From Actinomycetota bacterium (GTDB lineage Bacteria > Actinomycetota > Acidimicrobiia > Acidimicrobiales > MedAcidi-G1): DNA of 64,000 nt. The position numbers were made by a program, and so were the translations under genes. The notes below the pieces were generated by a model. That model was given only the letters and a program-made list of their open reading frames with translations. It ran no database searches and was not told the DNA's origin. Position 1 is the first letter of the stretch. Each line of letters starts with the position of its first letter. This document shows, piece by piece, positions 16,852-26,223 of the stretch. The stretch covers positions 62,001 through 126,000 of the forward strand of contig JABHCN010000048.1 in the NCBI GenBank assembly GCA_018673475.1. Direction: 5' to 3'.

Positions 16852-19272
16852 GTGGAATCAGCATCATCCCGGCCTGCCTCGCCTGCCTGCGTGGACCTGA
16901 GCGGCGAGGAGCTCAGAGCAGCTGCACGCGCTGTACGCGACCGCCACCACGGCAACCGCATTACCTTCAGCCCGAAGGTCTTCATTCCCCTGACGATGCT
17001 GTGCAGGGACCGCTGTGGCTACTGCACCTTCGCCCGTCCACCTGCACGTCTGGAGTCTCCCTATCTAGCGCCTGAGCAGATTCTCGGGATTGCCAGGGCA
17101 GGGGCCGCCGTGGGTTGCCATGAGGCCCTGTTCACGCTCGGTGAGAGTCCCGAATCCCGTTATCCGATAGCGGCTGAATGGCTCTCCGAGCATGGCTTCA
17201 CCTCAACCGTTGAGTACCTGGCCGAGATGGCCCGACTGGTTCTCGACGAGACCGGGTTGCTGCCACATGCGAACGCTGGAGCACTTGCCCACGACGAACT
17301 GCTGATTCTGCGGGGTGTCTCAGCGTCTCAGGGCATGATGCTCGAATCTCTCGACCCCGACCTGGCCTGCCACAGGGCCTGTCCCGACAAGGAGCCACAG
17401 CGGCGCCTTGAAACCCTTGAGGCTGCGGGGCGACTCTCGATCCCGTTTACGACGGGGCTTCTGGTTGGCATAGGAGAGGACAGGGCTTCTCGTATCCGCA
17501 CGCTTCAGGCCATAGCAGACTCCCACGAGCGCCACGGACATGTTCAGGAGGTGATCGTCCAGAACTTCCTACCCAAGCCCGGCACTGCAATGCACGACTG
17601 GGCGCCCTGCGACCGCAATGAGTACCTGGACACGATCGCTCTGGCGCGGCTTCTTCTGCCTCCCGAGATTCACCTGCAGGCCCCACCCAACCTGTCTGAC
17701 ACCTTCGGCGACCTGATCTCTGCAGGGATCGACGACTGGGGCGGCGTATCACCGATTACCGCTGACCACGTGAATCCCGAGCGTCCATGGCCCGGCCTGG
17801 AGCCACTCAGCATGGAGACCGAGCGGCACGGACACGTCCTCGCTCCCCGCCTGACCATCTACCCCGAGTTCGCCTCCAACCCCGCCCGCTGGCTGCACGA
17901 CGACCTCCACTTCGCCGTAATGGACCGGAGCGACTCCGAGTCACTGGCACGCGACGACCCCGGGTCTGTTTTCCCCGAGGTCTTCGAGGAGACCACCGAC
18001 GGCGAAGGTCCACCCGTGCGCCGGCTCAGCTCCACCTCAACTGCGTGGTACTCGGGAGCCGCCAACTCACCTGTCGCCATCCTCCCCGGATCACGACACC
18101 GCACCGGGCGTGTTGCAGAGGTACTCGATGGCGTGATGGACGGCCAGGAACCCGGTCACGATGAGCTCGTAACCCTGTTCTCCGCAAGGGGTGCCGAGGT
18201 GGTCGCGGTAGCTGAGGTCGCCGACGACCTGCGGCGCAGAATCAACGGCGATGCGGTCACCTTCGTGGCGAATCGCAACATCAACTACACCAACATCTGC
18301 ACCTACAAGTGCAGGTTCTGCGGATTCTCCAAGGGGCCGATGTCTCTGGACCTGCGAGGCACCCCGTACCTCCTTGAAATATCGGAGATCGCCGAGAGGG
18401 CCGCCGACGGAGCGCGCATGGGGGCAACCGAGGTCTGCCTGCAGGGCGGAATCCACCCAGACTTCGATGGTGACTACTACGTGGATGTGACCCGTGCCGT
18501 CCGCGAAGCTGTACCGGATATACACGTCCACGGGTTCACCGCCCTCGAGGTGACCGAGGGTGCACGTCGGCTCGGGGAGCCCCTGACCGACTACCTGCGG
18601 CGCCTGATGGAGGCCGGGCTGAGATCGCTGCCGGGAACCGCCGCTGAGATCCTCGACGACGATGTCCGCGAGGTTCTCTGCCCTGACAAGATCTCGACCG
18701 ACGAATGGCTGGACGCCCACAGGGCTGCCCACAGCGTCGGCCTGGCATCAAACGTGACGATGATGTTCGGGGCCGTCGAGCGGCCCGAGCACTGGGTTCG
18801 ACACCTGCTGCTGTGCCGGGACCTCCAGAAGGAGACCGGGGGCTTCACCGAGTTTGTAGGGCTGCCGTTCGTGCACATGGCATCACCCATCTACCTGCAG
18901 CACAGGGCCCGACGTGGGCCCACCTTCCGCGAGACCCTTCTGGTCCATTCCGTCGCACGCATTGCATACGGTGAACTCATTCCCAACATCCAGGCCTCCT
19001 GGGTGAAGATCGGAAACGCCGGTGTCCGACAGCTTCTTCAGGCCGGGGTCAACGACCTTGGCGGAACGCTCGTGGATGAGAACATCTCCCGCGCAGCCGG
19101 AGCCGAACACGGCCAGATGATGACCGAGTCGCAGATGAGAACCCTGGTCGATCCCCTCGGCAGGTCGCTCGAACAGCGCACCACCCTCTACGACCGGATT
19201 CAGGGTGGAACGAAGTTGCACGTCACGACCCGCAACGACGGTCGAATCCTGATCCCTGTCACCAGCGCATGA
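16852..19272 (+). CDS. fbiC: FO synthase FbiC (CofG-CofH fusion)
   Basis: Makes the deazaflavin chromophore (FO) of coenzyme F420 from tyrosine and 5-amino-6-ribitylaminouracil. Two radical-SAM halves are fused: the CofG-like half has the cluster motif C51-RDR-C55-GY-C58, the CofH-like half C483-TYK-C487-RF-C490. At 806 residues it is slightly shorter than the mycobacterial enzyme (about 850). It shows the organism makes F420. The start is a GTG with a leaderless hexamer six bases upstream. Its stop overlaps the start of the LOG-family gene as ATGA. Confidence 0.96.
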   Translation: MESASSRPASPACVDLSGEELRAAARAVRDRHHGNRITFSPKVFIPLTMLCRDRCGYCTFARPPARLESPYLAPEQILGIARAGAAVGCHEALFTLGESPESRYPIAAEWLSEHGFTSTVEYLAEMARLVLDETGLLPHANAGALAHDELLILRGVSASQGMMLESLDPDLACHRACPDKEPQRRLETLEAAGRLSIPFTTGLLVGIGEDRASRIRTLQAIADSHERHGHVQEVIVQNFLPKPGTAMHDWAPCDRNEYLDTIALARLLLPPEIHLQAPPNLSDTFGDLISAGIDDWGGVSPITADHVNPERPWPGLEPLSMETERHGHVLAPRLTIYPEFASNPARWLHDDLHFAVMDRSDSESLARDDPGSVFPEVFEETTDGEGPPVRRLSSTSTAWYSGAANSPVAILPGSRHRTGRVAEVLDGVMDGQEPGHDELVTLFSARGAEVVAVAEVADDLRRRINGDAVTFVANRNINYTNICTYKCRFCGFSKGPMSLDLRGTPYLLEISEIAERAADGARMGATEVCLQGGIHPDFDGDYYVDVTRAVREAVPDIHVHGFTALEVTEGARRLGEPLTDYLRRLMEAGLRSLPGTAAEILDDDVREVLCPDKISTDEWLDAHRAAHSVGLASNVTMMFGAVERPEHWVRHLLLCRDLQKETGGFTEFVGLPFVHMASPIYLQHRARRGPTFRETLLVHSVARIAYGELIPNIQASWVKIGNAGVRQLLQAGVNDLGGTLVDENISRAAGAEHGQMMTESQMRTLVDPLGRSLEQRTTLYDRIQGGTKLHVTTRNDGRILIPVTSA

Positions 19273-20345
19273 CAGCCGATCCATCCCAACCCGCAGCGCA
19301 CCTCGGCCGTTACCGCACCGGAGACCAGCTCCTCGACTCTGCTGTCGAGGAGTTGGCAGCAGCAACCGGTCGTCCCGGCGATCTCGACCTGATCGCCGAG
19401 CTCCTGGTCTCGGCGGTTCGCCTCGGCAGCGAAAACGTTGACAGGGGCGAGCTCAAGCTCGTCAACTCGGCCCTGAAGGAACTCCGCCACTCCTTCGCCG
19501 TGTTCGCCCCCTACCGGGGCATCAGAAAGGCCACCATTTTCGGATCGGCGCGGATCAGGGAGGGAGATCCTGCGTACCGGACGGCCGCTGCGTTTGGATC
19601 GGCGATAGCGGAGCGTGGCTGGATGGTCATCACCGGTGCCGGGCCGGGAATCATGGCCGCCGGAATGGAGGGGGCCGGGGCAGACCGCTCCTTCGGGGTG
19701 AACATCCAGCTTCCGTTCGAGTCCGAGGCCAACGAGTTCATCACCGACGACCCCAAGCTGATCAACTTCCGCTACTTCTTCACCCGCAAGGTCATGTTCA
19801 TGAAGGAATCACACGGCTATGCACTGTTGCCTGGTGGATTCGGAACCATGGACGAGGCATTCGAACTCCTCACCCTCATGCAGACCGGCAAGTCGCCCAT
19901 TGCACCCGTCGTACTCCTCGATCCCCCGGAGAGCACCTACTGGGACTACTGGACCGAGTTCGTCGAGAAGGAACTGGTCGAGGGTGGGCTCATCTCAGGA
20001 GCTGACCTCTCGCTCGTATTCGCCACCGATGATCCGGTTGCCGCCGCCGAGCACATCTGTGACTTCTACAGCACCTACCACTCGATGAGGTACGTCGGGA
20101 AACGCCTGATTCTGAGGCTGCAGCGCCAGATCGGCGACGAGGAGTTGGCGGGCCTGAACGACAACTTCTCGGACCTCCTGGTCGATGGGCGGATCGAGCA
20201 GAGTGAGCCAACCAGGGCTGAACTCGCCGACAATGACGAACTGGGCCTCGCCCGCCTGGTGATGAACTTCGACCGCCATGCCCACGCCCGACTACGACAG
20301 TTGATCGACTGCCTGAATTGCGCCGATCAGCCGGGCAGCACCTAG
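19269..20345 (+). CDS. LOG-family protein (nucleotide 5'-monophosphate phosphoribohydrolase-like)
   Basis: A 358-residue protein with a central Rossmann-like LOG domain: FGSARIREGDPAY, ITGAGPGIMAAGMEGA and the signature PGGFGTMDE. LOG proteins release free base from nucleotide monophosphates, as in cytokinin activation. The N-terminal 80 residues and the C-terminal 100 residues are extra to the minimal 180-residue family and are seen in longer actinobacterial members. It overlaps fbiC by four bases and is probably co-translated, but I know of no link to F420. The stop shares CTAG with the convergent small gene. Confidence 0.88.
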   Translation: MTADPSQPAAHLGRYRTGDQLLDSAVEELAAATGRPGDLDLIAELLVSAVRLGSENVDRGELKLVNSALKELRHSFAVFAPYRGIRKATIFGSARIREGDPAYRTAAAFGSAIAERGWMVITGAGPGIMAAGMEGAGADRSFGVNIQLPFESEANEFITDDPKLINFRYFFTRKVMFMKESHGYALLPGGFGTMDEAFELLTLMQTGKSPIAPVVLLDPPESTYWDYWTEFVEKELVEGGLISGADLSLVFATDDPVAAAEHICDFYSTYHSMRYVGKRLILRLQRQIGDEELAGLNDNFSDLLVDGRIEQSEPTRAELADNDELGLARLVMNFDRHAHARLRQLIDCLNCADQPGST

Positions 20346-20539
20346 CCGTCGTCCTGCTCCTCGAGCAGGTGGGCGGCTTTCAGTACAGCCCGGCGGGCCC
20401 TGTTGAGGCGGCGCTCGTCGACCGGCAGTTCCGTGCCGCCGGCATCAATCGAGTCGCGCAGGCGCGAAATCGCCAGATCGGTCAGTTCCTCGGAGATTGC
20501 CTCGAGACGGACACGCAGGTCCTCGAACTCACCTGCCAT
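20342..20539 (-). CDS. Small helical protein, unknown
   Basis: A 65-residue charged protein (MAGEFEDLRVRLEAISEEL...), predicted to be mostly helical, with an acidic end. No family recognised. The ATG at 20539 has GGTGGGG about six bases upstream, whereas the upstream GTG at 20551 has none. It overlaps the end of glcF by 11 bases, so it is the last gene of the glcDEF operon. The stop overlaps the convergent LOG gene stop. Confidence 0.65.
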   Translation of the reverse strand: MAGEFEDLRVRLEAISEELTDLAISRLRDSIDAGGTELPVDERRLNRARRAVLKAAHLLEEQDDG

Positions 20540-21746
20540 CTGTTGCCCCACCGTTCACCCCGTCGGCCGAGGTGAGCATCTCGGCGACCACCTGTACCGG
20601 GTGCCGCACCTCAACCCCGGCTGTCGCGAGGTGCATCGAACAGCCGGGGTTGGCGCTCACGACGATGTTCGCCCCGGAGAGCGCCGAGACCTCTCTGATC
20701 AGGGCGACCTTGCGGTCGCGTGCCGCTCCTGCCATCTCAGGTTGCAGCAGGGAATACGAACCACCCGCGCCGCAACAGAGGCCGTCGTCGTTCAGTTCAA
20801 CCACCTCGGAGCAGTGTCCGAGGACCTGACGGACCGCACCGTGGGCACCCTGTACGTGGCGGAGGTGACACGGATCCTGAACGATCACACCGGGCCGATC
20901 GGCCACCGGGACCTGTGGCAGTGAGTCGTCGTGTTCCGCCAGCCACTCGTGAATGTCGAGGACACGATCGGAAAACGCCACCGCCTCGGCGGTTCCGAGC
21001 AGATGACCGTAGGCCTTCAGGGCCGCCCCGCAGCCGGCCGAGTCGACCAGAATCTCTTGTTCTCCCGGGAGCGAGGCGATCACGTGCTCTGCCATCTCTC
21101 GGGCCGAATCGTGAAGGCCTGCGTGTTCGTGCAGGGCGCCACAACACCCTGTTCCGGGGCCGGAGCGCACGACTGTGGATCCTGTCGCCGCAATCACGGT
21201 CTCGCAGGCGTCGTGCACCTCGGGTTGCCACACATCCATGACGCATCCCGTGAACAAGACGACGTCGCCCTCGGAGCGGCGTGGGAGCCTTGAACCGGAC
21301 AGGGGCAGTTGTCGGGGCAGGAACGGAACTCGCGGAAGCACTCGAATGCGTTGCAGCATGGCCAGAAACCTGCTTCCCAGGAGCAGCAGGCGCGGCCGGG
21401 TAAGCCCCCACAGTCCGAGGCGAAGATGGAGCGGTAGTGGCCTAGCCTCAGAGATGGCGGCCCTGGTGCCCGAGATCAGCTCACCGAACGGTACACCCGC
21501 CGGGCACGCCGCCTCGCAGCCACGGCACTGGATGCAGGTCTCCATTGAGTTGTACCACTCGTCGTCGCAGGCAACGCCGCCGGTCTGGACCGCCCGCATC
21601 AGAGCAATTCGGCCCCGGGGTGACATCCGTTCGTCACCGGTCAGCCTGAAGGTCGGGCAGTGTGAAAGGCACAGGCCGCATGCCACGCACGCGGTCAGCG
21701 AGTCGTCGTCGAGGCCCAGCCAGGCCGTCGTGGTAAATGCGCTCAC
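20529..21746 (-). CDS. glcF: Glycolate oxidase iron-sulfur subunit GlcF
   Basis: Electron-transfer subunit of membrane-linked glycolate (D-2-hydroxy acid) oxidase. It has two [4Fe-4S] motifs: C20-VA-C23-GL-C26-LSH-C30-P and CIQCRGCEAACPAGV (about 70-85). Two CCG domains follow (CCGALHEHAG, CCGAGGSYSLLQ), giving 405 residues, the normal length. It starts in a four-base ATGA overlap with glcE. The electron acceptor is probably quinone. Confidence 0.93.
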   Translation of the reverse strand: MSAFTTTAWLGLDDDSLTACVACGLCLSHCPTFRLTGDERMSPRGRIALMRAVQTGGVACDDEWYNSMETCIQCRGCEAACPAGVPFGELISGTRAAISEARPLPLHLRLGLWGLTRPRLLLLGSRFLAMLQRIRVLPRVPFLPRQLPLSGSRLPRRSEGDVVLFTGCVMDVWQPEVHDACETVIAATGSTVVRSGPGTGCCGALHEHAGLHDSAREMAEHVIASLPGEQEILVDSAGCGAALKAYGHLLGTAEAVAFSDRVLDIHEWLAEHDDSLPQVPVADRPGVIVQDPCHLRHVQGAHGAVRQVLGHCSEVVELNDDGLCCGAGGSYSLLQPEMAGAARDRKVALIREVSALSGANIVVSANPGCSMHLATAGVEVRHPVQVVAEMLTSADGVNGGATDGR

Positions 21747-22627
21747 TCCGACACCATGTAGGGATCGCGGCCCGGGTTGAGGCGCCCCTGCGGGTCGAAG
21801 TTGGCCTTCAGGCGGTCTGCGATGACCTTGACAGCGGGGTCCACCTCGGGAGCGGCCCCGCTCCCATGACAGTGAACAACCCCGATGGCCACATCAAGGA
21901 CCGCCCCCTTGGGCAGTTCCCCGCTCCACCTGTGACGGTTGGGCGGCAGGTCCGGGGGTCCGTCAACCTCGATCATGCCGTGTTCGACAAGATCTGAGGC
22001 CTCCTTATCAACGTCGATCCCGTAGCCCTCGAGGCATACGTGGCTGTGGCTTCCGTCCCAGAGAATGCTTGACGGTCGATAACAGGACCGCTCCACCTCG
22101 GCAGGGGTCATGGAGCCCCGAAGCCAGAGAGAGCGCTCGGGCATCGGCCTCGTGCGCAGGATCACCCGACCGGTGAGGGCAAGGGTTCCGAGGGAACCGA
22201 CCAGGAGGCGGCACAGTTCATATCCGCTGACGTTCTTCACGGTCGGGCCTCCGGCCTTGAAGATCTGTCCGTCGGCTCCGACGCACTCAGCCTGCAGGAG
22301 GGTGTCGCGGGCCGTACCTGTGCGCAGGCGCCGGATACCGTTCCAGCCGACCGCAAGGGAACCGCCCACAGTTGAGCCTGGCGGCCCGTCAAGGCCAACC
22401 TCCTGACGCTTCTCTGCGAGTGCCTCGGCCAGGTCCGTGAGGGTGGTGCCGGCCCAGACCGCCACGGTCATCTCGGCAGGGTCATGCGAGTCAATGCCGC
22501 TGGGCGCGTGCACAACCCTCACCTCGGCACCGATATCACCTCCGAGGCTCCAGCGCGTGCCACCTCCCCTGATGCACACGGGGCCGGTGGACCCCACATC
22601 GGCACGAAAGGTCTCCATCGACCTCAC
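21743..22627 (-). CDS. glcE: Glycolate oxidase subunit GlcE (FAD-binding)
   Basis: A 294-residue FAD-binding type-4 protein. It has an N-terminal PP-loop-like CIRGGGTRWSLGG, the PPGSTVGGSLAVGWNGIRRLRTG FAD segment and VKNVSGYELCRLLVGSLGTLAL. It pairs with GlcD and GlcF in the oxidase. It is shorter than GlcE of Escherichia coli (350), with a reduced C-terminal part. It overlaps glcD by four bases upstream and glcF by four downstream, so the three subunits are tightly coupled. Confidence 0.9.
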   Translation of the reverse strand: MRSMETFRADVGSTGPVCIRGGGTRWSLGGDIGAEVRVVHAPSGIDSHDPAEMTVAVWAGTTLTDLAEALAEKRQEVGLDGPPGSTVGGSLAVGWNGIRRLRTGTARDTLLQAECVGADGQIFKAGGPTVKNVSGYELCRLLVGSLGTLALTGRVILRTRPMPERSLWLRGSMTPAEVERSCYRPSSILWDGSHSHVCLEGYGIDVDKEASDLVEHGMIEVDGPPDLPPNRHRWSGELPKGAVLDVAIGVVHCHGSGAAPEVDPAVKVIADRLKANFDPQGRLNPGRDPYMVSE

Positions 22628-24078
22628 ACCCAGACCCCTTCGGGAACCTCAGGCAGACCCATCACGTCACCGCAACTGGCGCTGGTCGGAAGGACCTTGA
22701 GCGGGTTGGCAATGCCGTGAGGGTCAAAGGCGTCGCGCAGGGCCCGCTGAGCGGCCAGGTCGTCCGGGGAGAAGAGGAGGGGCATGTAGCCACGTTTCTC
22801 CAACCCGATCCCGTGCTCGCCTGACAGGACGCCTCCGGCTTCGATGGAGATCCGTACGATCTCCTCCCCGGCAGCATGGACTCTCTCCAGGGTCCCTGGC
22901 TCACGCGGATCGAACACAAGCAGGGGGTGCAGGTTTCCGTCGCCTGCATGGAACACGTTAATCACGATCAGGTCATGGCGTTCGACGGCGGCGTTGACCT
23001 TTGCAACGACCTCGGCCAGCCGGGTGCGGGGTACCACCGTGTCGTGGAGGTAGTAGCCAGGCTTGATGTGGGCTATCGCCCCGAAGGCGTTCTTTCGACC
23101 CTTCCAGATGAGTTCCCTCTCGGCGTCGTCGGCGGCCACCCGTACTGTTCCGACCCTGTTGTCGGCGCCGACCTGTTCGACGATCTCGACCTCGCGGGCA
23201 ACGCCGCCGGGAAGACCGTCGAGTTCAACTATGAGAACAGCTGCGGCGTCGAGTGGGTAGCCGGCGTTGACGAACTTCTCGACTGCATGGATCGCCTTCT
23301 GGTCCATGATCTCGAGGGCTGCCGGGACGATGCCAGCGGCAATGATGCCGGTAACCGTCTCGGCGGCGTCAACAATCGACTGGAAGTCCAACAGGAGAGT
23401 CTTCACGACCGGCGGATCTGGGGTCAGCCTGACAGCAATCCTGGTTGCGATTCCGAGCGTTCCCTCACCACCAACGAAGGCTCCTCGCAGGTCGTAACCG
23501 ACAGCGTCGCCAACCTCTTCACCCAGGACCACGATGCTCGCATCGGACAGGACCACCTCGATTGCTGCAACGTGGGCGCTTGTCACCCCGTATGCAAGGC
23601 AGTGGGGCCCGCCGGAGTTGTTCGCCGTGTTGCCGCCGATGGTGCAGGCCTGCTGGCTTGAGGGATCCGGAGCGAAATGCAGCCCTGTGCCGGCCAGGTG
23701 CCTGGTGAGATCCAGGTTCACGACCCCAGGCCCAACCCAGGCGATTCGCCTCTCTGTGTCGACCTCGTGGATCTGGTTCATCCGTGTGGTTGCGATCACC
23801 ACGGGGTCGTTGCATGGAACAGCACCGCCGGAGAGTCCTGTGCCCGCACCGCGGGGAACGAAGGCACGACCGTGGTCGACGGCCACCCTTACGCAGTCGG
23901 CAACCTGGTCGGTCGAGTCCGGGAAGCAGATAGGCCCGCTGTGACCACCTTCGATTATTGAACCATCGCGGCCGTAGAGGTGACGGGCTCCCCCACCGGC
24001 CACGACGCGGTCGATTCCGAGCGCCGCTACCAGATCAGCCACCAGATCATCGGTTCCTGCGGGCATCTCGTGGACCAT
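22624..24078 (-). CDS. glcD: Glycolate oxidase subunit GlcD (FAD-linked)
   Basis: Catalytic FAD subunit. The FAD-binding segment PRGAGTGLSGGAVP, the GNTANNSGGPHCLAYG segment and the C-terminal VNVFHAGDGNLHPLLVFDPREP and GVLSGEHGIGLEKRGYM (metal and flavin-ligand motifs) are all present. The frame runs upstream to 24339, but the first 87 codons are low-complexity and non-homologous. The ATG at 24078 begins the family-like N-terminus and lies six bases after CAGAAT, as in another leaderless gene of the window. Length is 484 residues. It is divergent from the ClC gene. Confidence 0.93.
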   Translation of the reverse strand: MVHEMPAGTDDLVADLVAALGIDRVVAGGGARHLYGRDGSIIEGGHSGPICFPDSTDQVADCVRVAVDHGRAFVPRGAGTGLSGGAVPCNDPVVIATTRMNQIHEVDTERRIAWVGPGVVNLDLTRHLAGTGLHFAPDPSSQQACTIGGNTANNSGGPHCLAYGVTSAHVAAIEVVLSDASIVVLGEEVGDAVGYDLRGAFVGGEGTLGIATRIAVRLTPDPPVVKTLLLDFQSIVDAAETVTGIIAAGIVPAALEIMDQKAIHAVEKFVNAGYPLDAAAVLIVELDGLPGGVAREVEIVEQVGADNRVGTVRVAADDAERELIWKGRKNAFGAIAHIKPGYYLHDTVVPRTRLAEVVAKVNAAVERHDLIVINVFHAGDGNLHPLLVFDPREPGTLERVHAAGEEIVRISIEAGGVLSGEHGIGLEKRGYMPLLFSPDDLAAQRALRDAFDPHGIANPLKVLPTSASCGDVMGLPEVPEGVWV

Positions 24079-24084
24079 CGGGCC

Positions 24085-24090
24085 ATTCTG
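24085..24090 (-). promoter_or_regulatory. -10 hexamer CAGAAT for leaderless glcDEF
   Basis: CAGAAT ends six bases before the glcD ATG; the same hexamer and spacing occur before the gene at 30783. Confidence 0.45.
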
Positions 24091-24157
24091 CCCGCTGAGG
24101 AGACAGAACACCGCTACCGAGGGGTACGAGGAAGAAAGCGACTGAAGGTGTAGGAAG

Positions 24158-25885
24158 ATGGGCATGAGCAGGCTCGGGAATCTGGCGACACGCGGGAACA
24201 CCCCTGTGCTGGCCCTGTCTGTCGCAACTGGTGTGGTCGTCGCTGCCCTCATTGCCGGATTCGAATACGTGGCTGCCGAGGTTCTCCTGCATCGACTACA
24301 ACAGTTGCCTCTCTGGCAGATGGCTGCTGCTCCGGGCATCGGAATCCTGTTGGCTTCACTGATCCTGCGTTACCCGGGCAGGGGTGGGACCTCGGCGACA
24401 TCCGACGAGTTCATCCGCGCATTCCACGACGGGTCTCCCAAGCTGCCGCTCCGCGACCTACCTGCAAAGCTTCTGGCAGGTGCGGTGACCATTGGCATGG
24501 GCGGCGCTCTCGGCCTTGAGGGCCCATCTATCTACACCGGTGCCACCGTGGGCCTCACCATGCGGGACCGGTTCGGACGTTGGCTGAGCCGAGACGATGT
24601 CAAGGTTCTCCTGACAGCTGGTGCCGCTGCAGGGGTTGCCGCTGTGTTCAAGGCCCCGGCCACAGGTGTGCTCTTCGCCCTCGAGGCGCCCTACCGAGAT
24701 GACGTCAACCGTCGTGCTCTGTTGCCGTCCCTTCTTGCCGCAGCGAGCAGCTACGTCGTATACATCAACCTGGTTGGCTCAAGGGCAGTTGTGCCCTTCC
24801 TGAACAATCCAGCCAACAGGTTGGGATTCGACCAGGACCAGCTCTGGTTCACTGCAGACGACCTGGCCGGCTTCTTCACCGGTGTCGAGACGGCCGATGT
24901 CTTCGGTGCAATCCTGCTGGGTGTCCTGGCCGGTCTCGGTGGCCGCTCCATGGCGTGGCTGGTCCGGTGGTCCAAGGCTCGCTCCAGGCAGACGGCCTTC
25001 GTCCCGAGGGTTGTGGCCGGTGGTGCGATCCTCGCTGCCCTTGCCCTACTTGCCGACGCGCTCTTTGGTGCACCCCTCACCATCGGTCCGGGATTCGAGG
25101 CAATGGACTGGGTTGTCGGACCTGACCACGGGCTTGGCCTGATCGCCCTGTTGTTCGGATTCCGAATGGCGGCGACCCTCGTCACCCTCGGATCCGGAGG
25201 CGTCGGCGGTCTCTTCATTCCTCTTGCAGTGCAGGGAGTGGTTCTTGGCCAGTTGACAGGCCAGATCCTCGGAAGCGACCGACCGGGTCTCTACCCGACA
25301 TTGGGGTTGGCGGCCTTCCTCGGTGCCGGTTACCGGGCACCGATCGCTGCTGTGATGTTTGTGGCTGAGGTGTCCGGTGGGTCCTTTGTGGTGCCTGCTC
25401 TGGTTGCGGCCGCCGTAAGCCAGGTGGTTGCAGGGCCTTCCTCGGTTGCAGAACATCAACAGAGCGTGAGGCTGGGCCACCTCGAGCGGCGCTTCACGCT
25501 GCCGGTCACCTCGGCGCTCACGACCGAGGTGTTGACGGTTCCTCCAGATGCCACAGCGGCCGAGTTCGTCTACCTCCATGTCCTGGCCCGCCGGGAGCGT
25601 GTGGTGGCAGTGGTCGACGGTGGAAGCTATCTGGGAATGGTCAGCCTGTCTGAGGTATCAGACCTCGACCGGGCGGACTGGGACACCACGCCTGTCAGCG
25701 AGGTTCTCAGGACAGACCTACCAGCGGTTCTCCCCTCGTGGACCCTCCGTGACGCCATCATGGCGATGGAGAAGGCGGCCGTTGACGTGCTGGCGGTTAC
25801 CGATGCCGAGCAGCGCTTCATCGGGGTCCTCCGCGAGGAGGACATCCTCAAACTCGACGAGATTCTTGAGGAGACCGGGGGCTGA
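24158..25885 (+). CDS. ClC-family chloride channel/antiporter with CBS pair
   Basis: A 575-residue membrane protein. The ClC core (about 1-430) shows the anion-pathway motifs GLEGPS (with the gating glutamate), GGLFIPL and GAGYRAPIAAV, within about ten membrane helices. A GAAAGVAAVFKAPATG segment precedes. The C-terminus (about 440-575) holds two CBS domains. The usual GSGIP segment at the N-terminus is not obvious (GRGGTSATSDEF is found there), so the first selectivity region diverges. The ATG at 24158 follows GAAGGTG; another ATG at 24164 is possible. It is divergent from glcDEF. Confidence 0.9.
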   Translation: MGMSRLGNLATRGNTPVLALSVATGVVVAALIAGFEYVAAEVLLHRLQQLPLWQMAAAPGIGILLASLILRYPGRGGTSATSDEFIRAFHDGSPKLPLRDLPAKLLAGAVTIGMGGALGLEGPSIYTGATVGLTMRDRFGRWLSRDDVKVLLTAGAAAGVAAVFKAPATGVLFALEAPYRDDVNRRALLPSLLAAASSYVVYINLVGSRAVVPFLNNPANRLGFDQDQLWFTADDLAGFFTGVETADVFGAILLGVLAGLGGRSMAWLVRWSKARSRQTAFVPRVVAGGAILAALALLADALFGAPLTIGPGFEAMDWVVGPDHGLGLIALLFGFRMAATLVTLGSGGVGGLFIPLAVQGVVLGQLTGQILGSDRPGLYPTLGLAAFLGAGYRAPIAAVMFVAEVSGGSFVVPALVAAAVSQVVAGPSSVAEHQQSVRLGHLERRFTLPVTSALTTEVLTVPPDATAAEFVYLHVLARRERVVAVVDGGSYLGMVSLSEVSDLDRADWDTTPVSEVLRTDLPAVLPSWTLRDAIMAMEKAAVDVLAVTDAEQRFIGVLREEDILKLDEILEETGG

Positions 25886-25917
25886 CCGGAGGCCTCTCGG
25901 GAGCCGTCTGGCTGCGG

Positions 25918-26130
25918 TCAGTTCTGGCCTGAGGTTCCCTCGTCTTCGGCATCCGATGGCTCTTCGCCGTCGAAATCGTCAGACCATGCACCAGACGCCG
26001 TTGACTCACCCGAGTTCGACGGCCCCTCCCGGGTGTCGCTCAGGCTGTCGAATATCGAGTCAAGGTCGAGGTCCTGGTTTCGCTTGAGGGCTCGCGCCTC
26101 CTCGAAGCGGCGATGTCGACCTTTCTTCAC
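25918..26130 (-). CDS. Small acidic hypothetical protein
   Basis: A 70-residue protein with a basic N-terminus (MKKGRHRRFEEARALKR) and a long acidic, Ser/Glu/Asp-rich tail, probably disordered. No family recognised. A GTG start at 26130 has TTGGAG about nine bases upstream. It lies 93 bases downstream of the RNase D stop on the same strand and is convergent with the ClC gene. Codon use looks like that of its neighbours, so I believe it is real. Confidence 0.6.
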   Translation of the reverse strand: MKKGRHRRFEEARALKRNQDLDLDSIFDSLSDTREGPSNSGESTASGAWSDDFDGEEPSDAEDEGTSGQN

Positions 26131-26223
26131 CGTAGATTCTCCAATGTCTGGTCAGGAACGGGCCTAGAGCCTACCCCTCCGAACCCGGGGTGTAGCAGCG
26201 GCCGAAGGCCCTTGTGGGGCCCT

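Noticed and set aside
18091-18732. 213-codon minus-strand frame inside fbiC
   Set aside because: Shadow of the CofH half of fbiC.
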